A DNA stretch of 8,921 nucleotides, taken from positions 1 to 8,921 of the forward strand of contig CAJTZH010000097.1 of the NCBI GenBank assembly GCA_910584325.1, in the 5' to 3' direction. Below, piece after piece: positions 1 to 5,680 of the stretch (position 1 is its first letter; each line of letters begins with the position of its first letter). A program made the translations under genes and the position numbers. This DNA is from an uncultured Lachnospiraceae bacterium (GTDB taxonomy: Bacteria; Bacillota; Clostridia; Lachnospirales; Lachnospiraceae). A model generated the notes under the pieces. That model was not told where the DNA came from. It saw nothing but the letters and a program-made list of their open reading frames with translations, and did no database searches.

Positions 1-267
1 CTCCTGACAAAGGAATTAAATCTTGCGACCATTGTATCCTTAAATCCGATAATGGTAGACGGAACAGGCATGTGCGGCGCCTGCCGTGTGTCTGTAGGCG
101 ATGAGATTAAATTTGCCTGTGTGGACGGACCGGAATTTGACGGACATAAGGTAAATTTTGACGAGGCAATGAAGAGACAGCAGATGTATAAGACAGAAGA
201 AGGAAGAGCGATACTTAAATTAAAAGAAGGCGATACGCATCATGGCGGATGCGGTAACTGCGATTAA
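1..267 (+). CDS. nfnA: NfnA, C-terminal part (ferredoxin:NADP+ oxidoreductase small subunit; sulfide dehydrogenase-like)
   Basis: The reading frame is open from base 1 and ends at TAA 265-267, leaving the last 88 residues of a protein usually near 280-300. NfnA is the FAD and [2Fe-2S] subunit of the electron-bifurcating NADH-dependent reduced ferredoxin:NADP+ oxidoreductase, a cytosolic complex with NfnB. The visible part holds the family's cluster-binding signature, SLNPIMVDGTGMCGACR, then KFACVDGPEFDGH. Candidate cluster ligands are D20, C25, C28 and C40 (visible numbering); an Asp plus three Cys is known for this family. The tail ends with a further CxxC (C84, C87). nfnB follows after 32 nt, as expected for the pair. 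The same fold is often annotated as a sulfide or dihydroorotate dehydrogenase-like FAD/NAD-binding protein. The family call is firm. The bifurcating role is inferred from the pairing. Confidence 0.9.
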   Translation, partial: LLTKELNLATIVSLNPIMVDGTGMCGACRVSVGDEIKFACVDGPEFDGHKVNFDEAMKRQQMYKTEEGRAILKLKEGDTHHGGCGNCD

Positions 268-299
268 TTTAAGGAGTTTACATTTTAGGAGGGTTATCA

Positions 300-1685
300 A
301 TGGACGTATTAAAGAAAGTACCTGTAAGAGAACAGGAACCGGATATCAGAAATAAAAATTTTGACGAAGTTTGTCTTGGATATAATATGGAAGAAGCGGT
401 AGAGGAAGCAGCCAGATGCATTAACTGTAAGAATGCAAGATGTATCCAGGGGTGCCCCGTAGCCATTAATATTCCGAAATTTATTTCACAGGTTAAGGAT
501 GGGGATGTGAAGGCGGCGTATGATACCATCAGCGAATCATCCGCGCTTCCGGCAGTCTGTGGACGGGTTTGCCCGCAGGAATCACAGTGCGAGGGAAAAT
601 GTATCCGCGGCGTCAAGGGCGAGCCGGTTTCCATCGGTAAGTTAGAGCGTTTTGTTGCGGACTGGGCGAGAGAGAATAATGTAAAGCCGTGCGGCTCTTC
701 GACAAAGAACGGTAAGAAAGTAGCAGTTATCGGTTCCGGACCTTCGGGACTGACCTGTGCAGGCGACCTTGCGAAACTCGGTTATGACGTGACGATTTTC
801 GAGGCGCTTCATGAGGCGGGAGGCGTGCTTGTATACGGTATTCCTGAATTTCGTCTTCCGAAAGATACGGTTGTAAAGCAGGAGATAGAGAACGTAGTGG
901 GTCTTGGCGTTAAGATTGAGACGAATGTGGTAATCGGCAAATCCATTACGATAGACCAGCTTCTCTCTGAAGAAGGATTTGACGCAGTATTTATTGGTTC
1001 CGGCGCAGGTCTTCCGAAGTTCATGGGTATTCCGGGTGAGAATGCCAATGGTGTATTTTCTGCAAACGAGTATCTGACAAGAAATAATCTGATGAAGGCA
1101 TTTAAAGATGAATATGACACACCGATTAAGCCGGGTAAGAAAGTAGCCGTTGTCGGTGGCGGCAATGTTGCTATGGATGCGGCAAGAACGGCGCTGCGGC
1201 TTGGAGCAGAGGTACATATCGTCTACAGAAGAAGTGAGGAAGAACTTCCTGCAAGAGTAGAAGAAGTACATCACGCAAAAGAAGAGGGCATTATCTTTGA
1301 CCTGCTCACGAATCCGACAGAGATTCTCGTGGACGAAAACGGCTGGGTAAAAGGTATGAAATGTGTGAAGATGGAACTTGGCGAACCGGACGCGTCAGGC
1401 AGAAGACGCCCGGTTGTTGTTGAGGGTTCCGAGTTTGAGATGGAACTTGACACGGTTATTATGTCCCTTGGAACCTCTCCGAATCCGCTGATTTCTTCCA
1501 CAACAGAAGGCTTGGAGGTCAATAAGTGGAAATGTATCGTGGCGGATGAAGAACTAGGTAAAACGTCCAAGGAAGGCGTTTACGCAGGCGGCGACGCCGT
1601 AACGGGCGCAGCGACGGTTATTCTTGCCATGGGTGCAGGAAAAGCCGGAGCAAAGGGCATACACGAGTATTTGAGTAATCAATAA
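300..1685 (+). CDS. nfnB: NfnB, NADPH-binding large subunit (glutamate synthase small-subunit-like oxidoreductase, 'gltA')
   Basis: This 461-residue flavoprotein has the usual family length. Residues 40-52 hold CxxCx4CxxxC and residues 87-101 hold four more Cys (87, 91, 97, 101); together these fit the two [4Fe-4S] clusters. An FAD dinucleotide fold follows at 141-150 (VAVIGSGPSG), with GGVLVYGIPEFRLPK at 174-188. The NADPH fold is at 282-291 (VAVVGGGNVA) with the YRR-x-EEELPAR segment at 309-319. The C-terminal FAD signature is AGGDAVTGAATVILAMGAG at 429-447. AGGAGG at 287-292 lies 7 nt before the ATG and fixes the start. Proteins like this are widely named GltA or the glutamate synthase beta subunit. 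No glutamate synthase large subunit is present, and nfnA lies directly upstream, so NfnB is the better reading. The complex couples NADH and reduced ferredoxin oxidation to NADP+ reduction. Confidence 0.92.
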   Translation: MDVLKKVPVREQEPDIRNKNFDEVCLGYNMEEAVEEAARCINCKNARCIQGCPVAINIPKFISQVKDGDVKAAYDTISESSALPAVCGRVCPQESQCEGKCIRGVKGEPVSIGKLERFVADWARENNVKPCGSSTKNGKKVAVIGSGPSGLTCAGDLAKLGYDVTIFEALHEAGGVLVYGIPEFRLPKDTVVKQEIENVVGLGVKIETNVVIGKSITIDQLLSEEGFDAVFIGSGAGLPKFMGIPGENANGVFSANEYLTRNNLMKAFKDEYDTPIKPGKKVAVVGGGNVAMDAARTALRLGAEVHIVYRRSEEELPARVEEVHHAKEEGIIFDLLTNPTEILVDENGWVKGMKCVKMELGEPDASGRRRPVVVEGSEFEMELDTVIMSLGTSPNPLISSTTEGLEVNKWKCIVADEELGKTSKEGVYAGGDAVTGAATVILAMGAGKAGAKGIHEYLSNQ

Positions 1686-1697
1686 CAGAGAAGAATT

Positions 1698-2372
1698 ATG
1701 ATAAAAGGCGTAATATTTGATATGGATGGTGTGCTTTTTGACACCGAAAAATTATATGAACGCTTCTGGATTGAGGCAGCATCCCGGTATGGTTTTACAA
1801 TGACCGCAGAGGATGTTGCCTCTGTTCGGAGTACGGACGCGAAACTGGCGTGTAAGATACTAAAACAGCGGCTTGGCGGGACGTTTGATTATGACGCGGT
1901 AAAAAAGCTCCGTATCCGTTTAATGCAGGATTTTACACGGTCAAATGGAATTGAAGTCATGGAGGGCGTATACGAACTGCTTGCGTATTTAAAGAAACAC
2001 GATATCCGGGCAGCGCTCGCTACGGTCAGTAACAGACAGCGCGCGGAAGAATTTTTAAAGCAGGGCGGTATTTCGCAGTATTTTGATTTTATTGTGGCGG
2101 GAGATATGGTCGTGAATGCAAAACCGGATCCGGAAATATATCAAAAGGCGGCAAAGGGGTTAGGACTGCCCTGTGAGAGCTGCATTGCGGTGGAAGATTC
2201 CTATAACGGCGTGCGTTCAGCATTTCGCGCAGGCTGCAGGGTAATTATGGTTCCTGACCGGGACGTGCCGGATGAAGAAATGCGAAAGAGCTGTTACCGG
2301 ATTGTAGATCATTGCGCGGAAATAATTCCGTATATTTCCGAACCTTACAAAACTGTCACTCTGCACTTTTAA
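1698..2372 (+). CDS. HAD-superfamily phosphatase / beta-phosphoglucomutase-like hydrolase
   Basis: This 224-residue protein carries all four HAD motifs. Motif I is DMDGVLFDTE (D8 nucleophile, D10 acid/base). Motif II is ALATVSN near T109, motif III is K142 in AKPDPEIY, and motif IV is VEDSYNGVRSAFRAG (E166, D167, binding Mg2+). The helical cap between motifs I and II (about 15-90) makes it subfamily IA, with DGVLFDTE as in beta-phosphoglucomutase and small sugar-phosphate phosphatases. The cytosolic substrate cannot be told from sequence. The gene starts 12 nt after nfnB with only a weak purine stretch (AGAGAAG) before the ATG, so it is probably cotranscribed and partly translationally coupled. 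The last 12 or so residues (SEPYKTVTLHF) run past the normal fold. No intrinsic terminator follows. Confidence 0.9.
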   Translation: MIKGVIFDMDGVLFDTEKLYERFWIEAASRYGFTMTAEDVASVRSTDAKLACKILKQRLGGTFDYDAVKKLRIRLMQDFTRSNGIEVMEGVYELLAYLKKHDIRAALATVSNRQRAEEFLKQGGISQYFDFIVAGDMVVNAKPDPEIYQKAAKGLGLPCESCIAVEDSYNGVRSAFRAGCRVIMVPDRDVPDEEMRKSCYRIVDHCAEIIPYISEPYKTVTLHF

Positions 2373-2422
2373 AATGTCACACATATCAATGGTTGTTTTT
2401 CCCCTTTGTGTTAAACTTTCAA

Positions 2423-2428
2423 TATAAT
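2423..2428 (+). promoter_or_regulatory. Possible -10 box (TATAAT) for the 48-residue membrane-protein gene
   Basis: A perfect TATAAT lies 35 nt before the GTG start at 2463. No good -35 stands 16-18 bp upstream (the sequence there is C/T-rich around 2399-2405) and there is no TGn extension. This is therefore a weak promoter call. A short TGTCAC direct repeat (2354-2359 and 2375-2380, 21 bp apart) lies upstream and may be chance. Confidence 0.35.
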
Positions 2429-2448
2429 ATTAAAAAGAAAAGGCACAT

Positions 2449-2454
2449 AGGAGG
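2449..2454 (+). promoter_or_regulatory. Ribosome binding site AGGAGG that supports the short GTG-start gene
   Basis: A perfect AGGAGG with an 8-nt spacer to GTG 2463. It is the main reason to accept the 48-codon frame as a gene. Confidence 0.75.
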
Positions 2455-2462
2455 ATAAAAGA

Positions 2463-2609
2463 GTGAAAAAGGTGATACTGGGTATCAGCGTAAGCCTTAT
2501 CGGATTACTCATGATACCCACCGGAATACTGCTTACAATGATATACTTTATATGGCATGGTACGGACAAACTGATTCGACTGCTAGAACGGCAGACAGAT
2601 GAAGCATAA
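2463..2609 (+). CDS. Small hydrophobic membrane protein, 48 aa, GTG start, unknown function
   Basis: I do not recognise this gene. It is a 48-codon frame from GTG 2463 to TAA 2607-2609. The protein starts MKKVILGISVSLIGLL, is almost wholly hydrophobic from about residue 4 to 31 (one long or two short membrane segments around the P19-G21 turn), and ends in a charged amphipathic tail, WHGTDKLIRLLERQTDEA. A signal-peptide reading is less likely because only about 17 residues follow the hydrophobic part and no cleavage site is evident. A perfect AGGAGG 8 nt upstream and a TATAAT about 35 nt before the start argue that it is translated. Its stop is 1 nt from the stop of the convergent zinc-ribbon gene, so the frame fills the gap exactly. 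It could be a small regulator or a partner of that membrane protein, but neither is shown. Confidence 0.65.
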   Translation: MKKVILGISVSLIGLLMIPTGILLTMIYFIWHGTDKLIRLLERQTDEA

Positions 2610-2610
2610 A

Positions 2611-3294
2611 TTAGGATTGGAACAGCTTATCATAGGCGGTATCAACGCTTTGCTCCAAGAGACTTTCGTCAATGTCCGGATATTGTTCGGTCAGAATGGA
2701 GCGGATGAGTGCGGTGCGTTTAAAATAAAGTTCTTCCTGCGGCATGTCCGCCTCTTCATTGAAGTCAAATAAAGATGTGGTGATGTTTGTCTCAATATAG
2801 TGGTTTAATTCCCGTAGAAACGCTTCTTCGCTGACAGAAGCTTCTTTGATTTTGGCAGCGCTTTTAAAGGAGCTGAAACCGACAAATATAAAGATGGCAA
2901 ACATTGCGTACATAACGCAGTAAAACAGCACAGAAGAAGCTCCTGATGTTTTATAAATTGTAATGATTCCCAACAGATTAAGCGTAATCAGCGTAATACC
3001 TGCTGCGGCAACAATCATAAACATAAGGCCTGTAGACTGATAATCTTTATATTTTTCCTTCTTGGAAACAAAATTGCGGATGCGTTCCGGTTTTTCTTTT
3101 TCCGGCTCCGCTTCTTTGGTTTCTTCAAACGTATCATAAGATTCGGATTGTTCTGCAATTTCTTCGTTTTCCGGCTCAATATCAATCGGTTCTTCAAAAA
3201 CAGCCTCCAGAGATTCCACAAGAGCAGCGCCGCAGTCGGCGCAGTGGGTTCTGCCGTTGATATATTCCGATTTGCATTTTGGACAAAAAGACAT
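2611..3294 (-). CDS. Zinc-ribbon protein with two transmembrane segments, unknown function
   Basis: The product is 227 residues. An N-terminal zinc ribbon has C4xxC7 and C18xxC21 (FCPKC, HCADC). A strongly acidic, disordered linker runs from about 28 to 70 (rich in E, with a short K/E stretch). Two hydrophobic segments at about 88-113 and 121-141 should span the membrane as a hairpin, placing both ends in the cytoplasm. A soluble, helical C-terminal region of about 85 residues follows. The start at 3294 is chosen over an upstream in-frame ATG at 3327, because AGGAAGG (3303-3309) lies 8 nt before it and because the ribbon normally begins at the extreme N-terminus. The gene converges on the small membrane-protein gene and diverges from rlmH, sharing a promoter region. 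Zinc-ribbon membrane proteins of this sort are common in Firmicutes and mostly uncharacterised. No function is assigned. Confidence 0.85.
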   Translation of the reverse strand: MSFCPKCKSEYINGRTHCADCGAALVESLEAVFEEPIDIEPENEEIAEQSESYDTFEETKEAEPEKEKPERIRNFVSKKEKYKDYQSTGLMFMIVAAAGITLITLNLLGIITIYKTSGASSVLFYCVMYAMFAIFIFVGFSSFKSAAKIKEASVSEEAFLRELNHYIETNITTSLFDFNEEADMPQEELYFKRTALIRSILTEQYPDIDESLLEQSVDTAYDKLFQS

Positions 3295-3302
3295 AATTTT
3301 TA

Positions 3303-3309
3303 CCTTCCT
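3303..3309 (-). promoter_or_regulatory. Ribosome binding site (AGGAAGG, minus strand) deciding the start of the zinc-ribbon gene
   Basis: Read on the minus strand this is AGGAAGG, 8 nt before ATG 3294. The upstream in-frame ATG at 3327 has no comparable site. Confidence 0.7.
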
Positions 3310-3374
3310 GTAAGTTATTTGTGTCATAGAAAATTGATTTGCGGGTTTTCAATTCTGTGTAGAACACTACAATG

Positions 3375-3403
3375 ATTATATATGAAGATATTCCTTTGCG
3401 CAA
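3375..3403 (-). promoter_or_regulatory. Sigma-A-type promoter for the zinc-ribbon gene
   Basis: On the minus strand: -35 TTGCGC (3403 down to 3398), a 17-bp spacer, and -10 TATAAT (3380 down to 3375). The expected start of transcription is near 3368, giving a leader of about 74 nt. The -35 overlaps that of the rlmH promoter inside the palindrome TTGCGCAA. Confidence 0.7.
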
Positions 3404-3424
3404 TCATAATTGCTGTGTTAAAAT
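3396..3424 (+). promoter_or_regulatory. Sigma-A-type extended -10 promoter for rlmH
   Basis: -35 TTGCGC (3396-3401), a 17-bp spacer, then TGT before -10 TAAAAT (3419-3424), that is, an extended -10 with TGn at 3416-3418. A start 7 nt past the -10 falls at 3431, the A of the rlmH ATG, which predicts little or no leader. Confidence 0.7.
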
Positions 3425-3430
3425 GATTTT

Positions 3431-3910
3431 ATGAAGATTACAATTTTAACGGTAGGCAAAATGAAAGAAAAATTTTATAGAGACGCTGTCGGCGAGTATG
3501 AGAAACGATTATCCCGGTACTGTAAGCTGGATATTGTGGAGGTGGCGGATGAAAAAACACCGGAGCGTGCAAGTGAGGCGGAGCGGCAAAAGATTCTTGA
3601 AAAAGAAGGAGAGCGGATACTTGCAAATATCAGGGAGAATACCTATGTCATAATTCTGGCAATTGACGGGAAGATGTTAGATTCAGTGGAATTGTCAAAG
3701 AAAATCAGCGGGTTGGCGGTATCCGGCGTATCAGATTTGACGTTTATTATCGGCGGTTCTCTGGGACTTTGTGATGAAGTTATGAAACGGGGCGATTTTT
3801 TGCTCAGCTTTTCGCCGATGACATTTCCACATCAGTTGATGCGCGTGATTTTACTGGAACAGATATACCGGAGTTATCGGATTGCGAATCATGAACCGTA
3901 TCACAAGTAA
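3431..3910 (+). CDS. rlmH: RlmH, 23S rRNA (pseudouridine1915-N3)-methyltransferase
   Basis: RlmH is a small SPOUT-class enzyme that uses S-adenosylmethionine to methylate N3 of pseudouridine 1915 in helix 69 of 23S rRNA on assembled 70S ribosomes. At 159 residues the protein has the family's normal length and starts MKITILTVGKMKEK, as RlmH does. The Y-KRLSRYCKL segment is at 23-33, the cofactor-knot sequence FIIGGSLGL at 105-113, and the C-terminal knot FSPMTFPHQLMRVILLEQIYRSYRI at about 127-151, ending in the family-typical EPYHK. ATG 3431 is the first possible start in frame, since an in-frame TAA stands at 3419-3421. No Shine-Dalgarno sequence precedes it, and the promoter -10 is only 6 nt upstream, so the mRNA may be leaderless. 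It is transcribed alone and faces the DUF3892 gene. Confidence 0.97.
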   Translation: MKITILTVGKMKEKFYRDAVGEYEKRLSRYCKLDIVEVADEKTPERASEAERQKILEKEGERILANIRENTYVIILAIDGKMLDSVELSKKISGLAVSGVSDLTFIIGGSLGLCDEVMKRGDFLLSFSPMTFPHQLMRVILLEQIYRSYRIANHEPYHK

Positions 3911-3967
3911 AGGAAAAATTATGTAGAAGAGCAGAAGATTTATTCAAATGCAGTGTTTATGAATATA

Positions 3968-4011
3968 TTTAGCGGGACTGCCGCAATTTGACTACGGACA
4001 GTCCCGCTAAA
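3968..4011. terminator. Large inverted repeat between convergent genes, possible bidirectional terminator
   Basis: AGCGGGACTG (3971-3980) pairs perfectly with CAGTCCCGCT (3999-4008). CCG/CGG adds three more pairs beyond a bulged A at 3998, and TTT/AAA extends the base of the stem. The loop is 11 nt. It lies 60 nt past the rlmH stop and 9 nt past the DUF3892 stop, where a shared terminator would be expected. However, no U-tract follows the stem on either strand, so termination would be inefficient or factor-dependent; RNA 3'-end protection is an alternative. Confidence 0.5.
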
Positions 4012-4017
4012 AGTTTG

Positions 4018-4332
4018 TCAGCCGGAAATAGACGGCAGATTTCCAAGGTTGTTGTTCTCTGTTCCGTCCGGCAATGATTTTAAATATTCGGTGTCTTTTC
4101 TGTGGGCAATGCCGACGTTTTTAATTTCCCCTTCTTTTGCGAGGGCAACGCCTTCTTCTTTGGTGACGGTGGAACCGTCCGATAGCTGATATCCGGTAAT
4201 CCGTCCGCTGCTTTTTACCAGTCCGACAATTTCTTTGGCGTCGCTTTTCGCCTGTGGAATATCGTCCAGTGTGTTTCTTGCGAGCGCTTCGTCAAGAACG
4301 TTTTTATCAATATCTTTCATAATCTTATTCAT
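4018..4332 (-). CDS. DUF3892 domain protein, unknown function
   Basis: A 104-residue soluble protein. Residues about 44-101 match the DUF3892 pattern: RITGYQLSDGSTVTKEEGVALAKEG, then IKNVGIAHRKDTEYLKSLPDG and a closing NNNLGNLPSI. The first 40 residues are a charged helical region. DUF3892 proteins are small, widespread in Firmicutes and of unknown biochemical role. On the minus strand AGGAAAGGA directly precedes ATG 4332; the first AGGA is 5 nt from it. An alternative ATG at 4320 (MKDIDKN) would have a 12-nt spacer, so the exact start is uncertain by four codons. The gene is monocistronic, divergent from the hydrolase gene and convergent with rlmH. A large inverted repeat lies just past its stop. 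Confidence 0.8.
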   Translation of the reverse strand: MNKIMKDIDKNVLDEALARNTLDDIPQAKSDAKEIVGLVKSSGRITGYQLSDGSTVTKEEGVALAKEGEIKNVGIAHRKDTEYLKSLPDGTENNNLGNLPSISG

Positions 4333-4403
4333 TCCTTTCCTGTTTGTATTTTTTTCTGATTTTCAAATTGCCTGTCATATATAGTTTGTATCGAAGCAGA
4401 ATA

Positions 4404-4432
4404 TATATACATTTTCACATGGGAATGTTGAA
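4404..4432 (-). promoter_or_regulatory. Candidate promoter for the DUF3892 gene
   Basis: On the minus strand: TTCAAC (4432 down to 4427), a 17-bp spacer, and TATATA (4409 down to 4404), with an expected leader of about 65 nt. It lies in an AT repeat (4401-4409), so the -10 match is of low value. Its -35 would overlap the hydrolase promoter's -35. Confidence 0.35.
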
Positions 4433-4456
4433 GTACAAAATTGGCAGTGATATAAT
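4428..4456 (+). promoter_or_regulatory. Strong sigma-A promoter (extended -10) for the alpha/beta hydrolase
   Basis: -35 TTGAAG (4428-4433), 17-bp spacer, and perfect -10 TATAAT (4451-4456) preceded by TGA, that is, TGn at 4448-4450. The expected start near 4463 gives a leader of about 33 nt that holds AGGAGG at 4481-4486. Confidence 0.75.
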
Positions 4457-4495
4457 TAGAGCGATTAAAAAATAATTTACAGGAGGCATGGCGGC

Positions 4496-5479
4496 ATGAA
4501 AAATAAAACAGTGAAAATATTGGGTGCCGCCGCTGCGGCGGGTAGTGTGTTTATGGCGTTTGGCTGGCCGTTTTTTGAATTGATGGTTCATGGCAGAAGG
4601 AAAGAGGAACCGGTAAAAAAGAAATGGTTCCAGTTGCCGCACATTAAAATCAATCATCCAAGATATAAGTTTGAAAAAGAATATGAGGAAGGCAAGGCAT
4701 GGTGCCGGGAGCAGAATATGCGGGACTGCTTTATGAAAAGTGCGGATGGTCTGCTGCTGCACGCATACTATTTGCCGGCAGAAAACGCCAAACGGTTTGT
4801 CATATTGTGTCACGGTTATAAAGGCAGCGGCTTTGGGGATTTTGCTAATATTGCGAGATTTCTTCATGAGAACGGGTGTAACCTGCTTTTTATCGACGAA
4901 CGGTGCTGCGGGGTGAGCGAGGGGGAATTTATTACCTTTGGAGCGAAAGAACAGTATGATATACAGCGCTGGGCATATTATATTGATGCGAGGAACAAGA
5001 AGAAACTTCCTCTTTATCTTTACGGAATGTCTATGGGCGCGGCGTCGGTGCTGATGGCATCTGGGCATGAGTTACCTTTGCGTGTCAGGGGACTGATTGC
5101 GGACTGCGGATTTCAGTCAATGAAAGGGCAGCTTAGGGATATCGCGGCAAACTGGTTTCATCTGCACTGGGTCGAATTGCTGTTATTGCGGGTGGATTTG
5201 TTTTGCGGCGTTCTGGCAGGGTTTCGCATGAAGGAAGCGGACACAAGGCAGGCGATAGCAGTAAATCAAAAACCGGTTTTGTTTTTTCATGGTTCCAAGG
5301 ATACCTATGTCAAGCCGCTCAATTCGAGATTTAATTATTCTTTGTGCCGCGCGCCGAAAGAGCTTGTGGTTATACCCGACGCAAGACATCTATGCAGTGC
5401 GTATGAAGCGCCGAAACTGTACCGGAAGAAACTTTTAGGTTTTTTTGCGCAGTACGATTGGGACAGCAGAATCGTTTGA
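4496..5479 (+). CDS. Membrane-anchored alpha/beta hydrolase (serine esterase/peptidase-like)
   Basis: A 327-residue protein. Residues 1-9 are basic and 7-30 hydrophobic, giving a signal anchor or uncleaved signal peptide; the following RRKEEPVKKKW is strongly positive. By the positive-inside rule the catalytic domain may therefore lie in the cytoplasm, though this is uncertain. The alpha/beta hydrolase core has an oxyanion-hole segment HGYKGSG (106-112), DERCCGVSEG (134-143), the nucleophile elbow GMSMG with S179, the acid D269 in FFHGSKDTYVKP, and H298 in PDARH. The family covers esterases, lipases and S9-like peptidases; the substrate cannot be told. AGGAGG at 4481-4486 is 9 nt before the ATG, and the gene has its own promoter and terminator, so it is a single-gene unit. 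Length and order of motifs suggest a complete, active enzyme. Confidence 0.88.
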   Translation: MKNKTVKILGAAAAAGSVFMAFGWPFFELMVHGRRKEEPVKKKWFQLPHIKINHPRYKFEKEYEEGKAWCREQNMRDCFMKSADGLLLHAYYLPAENAKRFVILCHGYKGSGFGDFANIARFLHENGCNLLFIDERCCGVSEGEFITFGAKEQYDIQRWAYYIDARNKKKLPLYLYGMSMGAASVLMASGHELPLRVRGLIADCGFQSMKGQLRDIAANWFHLHWVELLLLRVDLFCGVLAGFRMKEADTRQAIAVNQKPVLFFHGSKDTYVKPLNSRFNYSLCRAPKELVVIPDARHLCSAYEAPKLYRKKLLGFFAQYDWDSRIV

Positions 5480-5500
5480 TACAATTTTAAGGAATTTATG

Positions 5501-5531
5501 AGAAGAACTCCGTAAAAAGGGGTTCTTTTTT
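5501..5531 (+). terminator. Intrinsic terminator after the alpha/beta hydrolase gene
   Basis: AAGAACTCC (5503-5511) pairs with GGGGTTCTT (5519-5527) with one G-U pair and a 7-nt loop (GTAAAAA). Six Ts run from 5526 to 5531, partly within the stem. It stands 22 nt past the hydrolase stop and separates that gene from the downstream operon. Confidence 0.85.
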
Positions 5532-5668
5532 CTTGGAGAAAAACAGGTTTCCGGTTTGTTATTTTTTTATCAGTTATTGGTCAATTTGATACAAACTGTC
5601 TGTTAAGTCGTTTAGGGGGTAGAAAGCAAAATCGAAATGTGATAAGGTCTTATTCGAAGGAAAAAAAC

Positions 5669-5674
5669 AGGAGG
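5669..5674 (+). promoter_or_regulatory. Ribosome binding site AGGAGG fixing the start of the condensation-domain gene
   Basis: A perfect AGGAGG with a 6-nt spacer to ATG 5681. An upstream in-frame GTG at 5639 lacks a site and would add 14 residues not expected before the YYPLTAAQ motif. The rest of the 5532-5680 gap is AT-rich. It holds a CAGTT-N18-AACTG inverted repeat (5571-5598), and I found no convincing promoter there. Confidence 0.8.
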
Positions 5675-5680
5675 TTATCC

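Noticed and set aside
642..1274. A 210-codon minus-strand frame within nfnB
   Set aside because: It lies opposite a clear, full-length nfnB and has low-complexity, Cys/Arg-rich translation with no motif.
300..1685. Annotation as a true glutamate synthase (GOGAT) subunit
   Set aside because: No large-subunit gene is present and an NfnA partner lies immediately upstream, so the NfnB reading fits better.
4488..4499. ATG-GCG-GCA-TGA mini-frame overlapping the hydrolase start; a similar 3-codon frame overlaps the rlmH start (3423-3434)
   Set aside because: The first ATG is only 1 nt from AGGAGG, too near for initiation. The rlmH one lies upstream of the predicted transcription start. Such short frames arise by chance.
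4415..5068. A 217-codon open frame on the minus strand inside the hydrolase gene
   Set aside because: It has no ribosome binding site or recognisable domain, its product looks like a reading of the opposite strand, and the plus-strand hydrolase shows all catalytic motifs.
5498..5515. A 5-codon frame (Met-Arg-Arg-Thr-Pro) with an AAGGA before it, overlapping the terminator stem, like an attenuator leader peptide
   Set aside because: No promoter lies directly before it, it follows the hydrolase stop, and the next gene is about 165 nt away with its own AGGAGG; probably chance.
5475..5594. 10-bp direct repeat TTTGATACAA (5475-5484 and 5585-5594) flanking the terminator
   Set aside because: One copy includes the hydrolase stop codon, the repeat is short and AT-rich, and no element lies between the copies.
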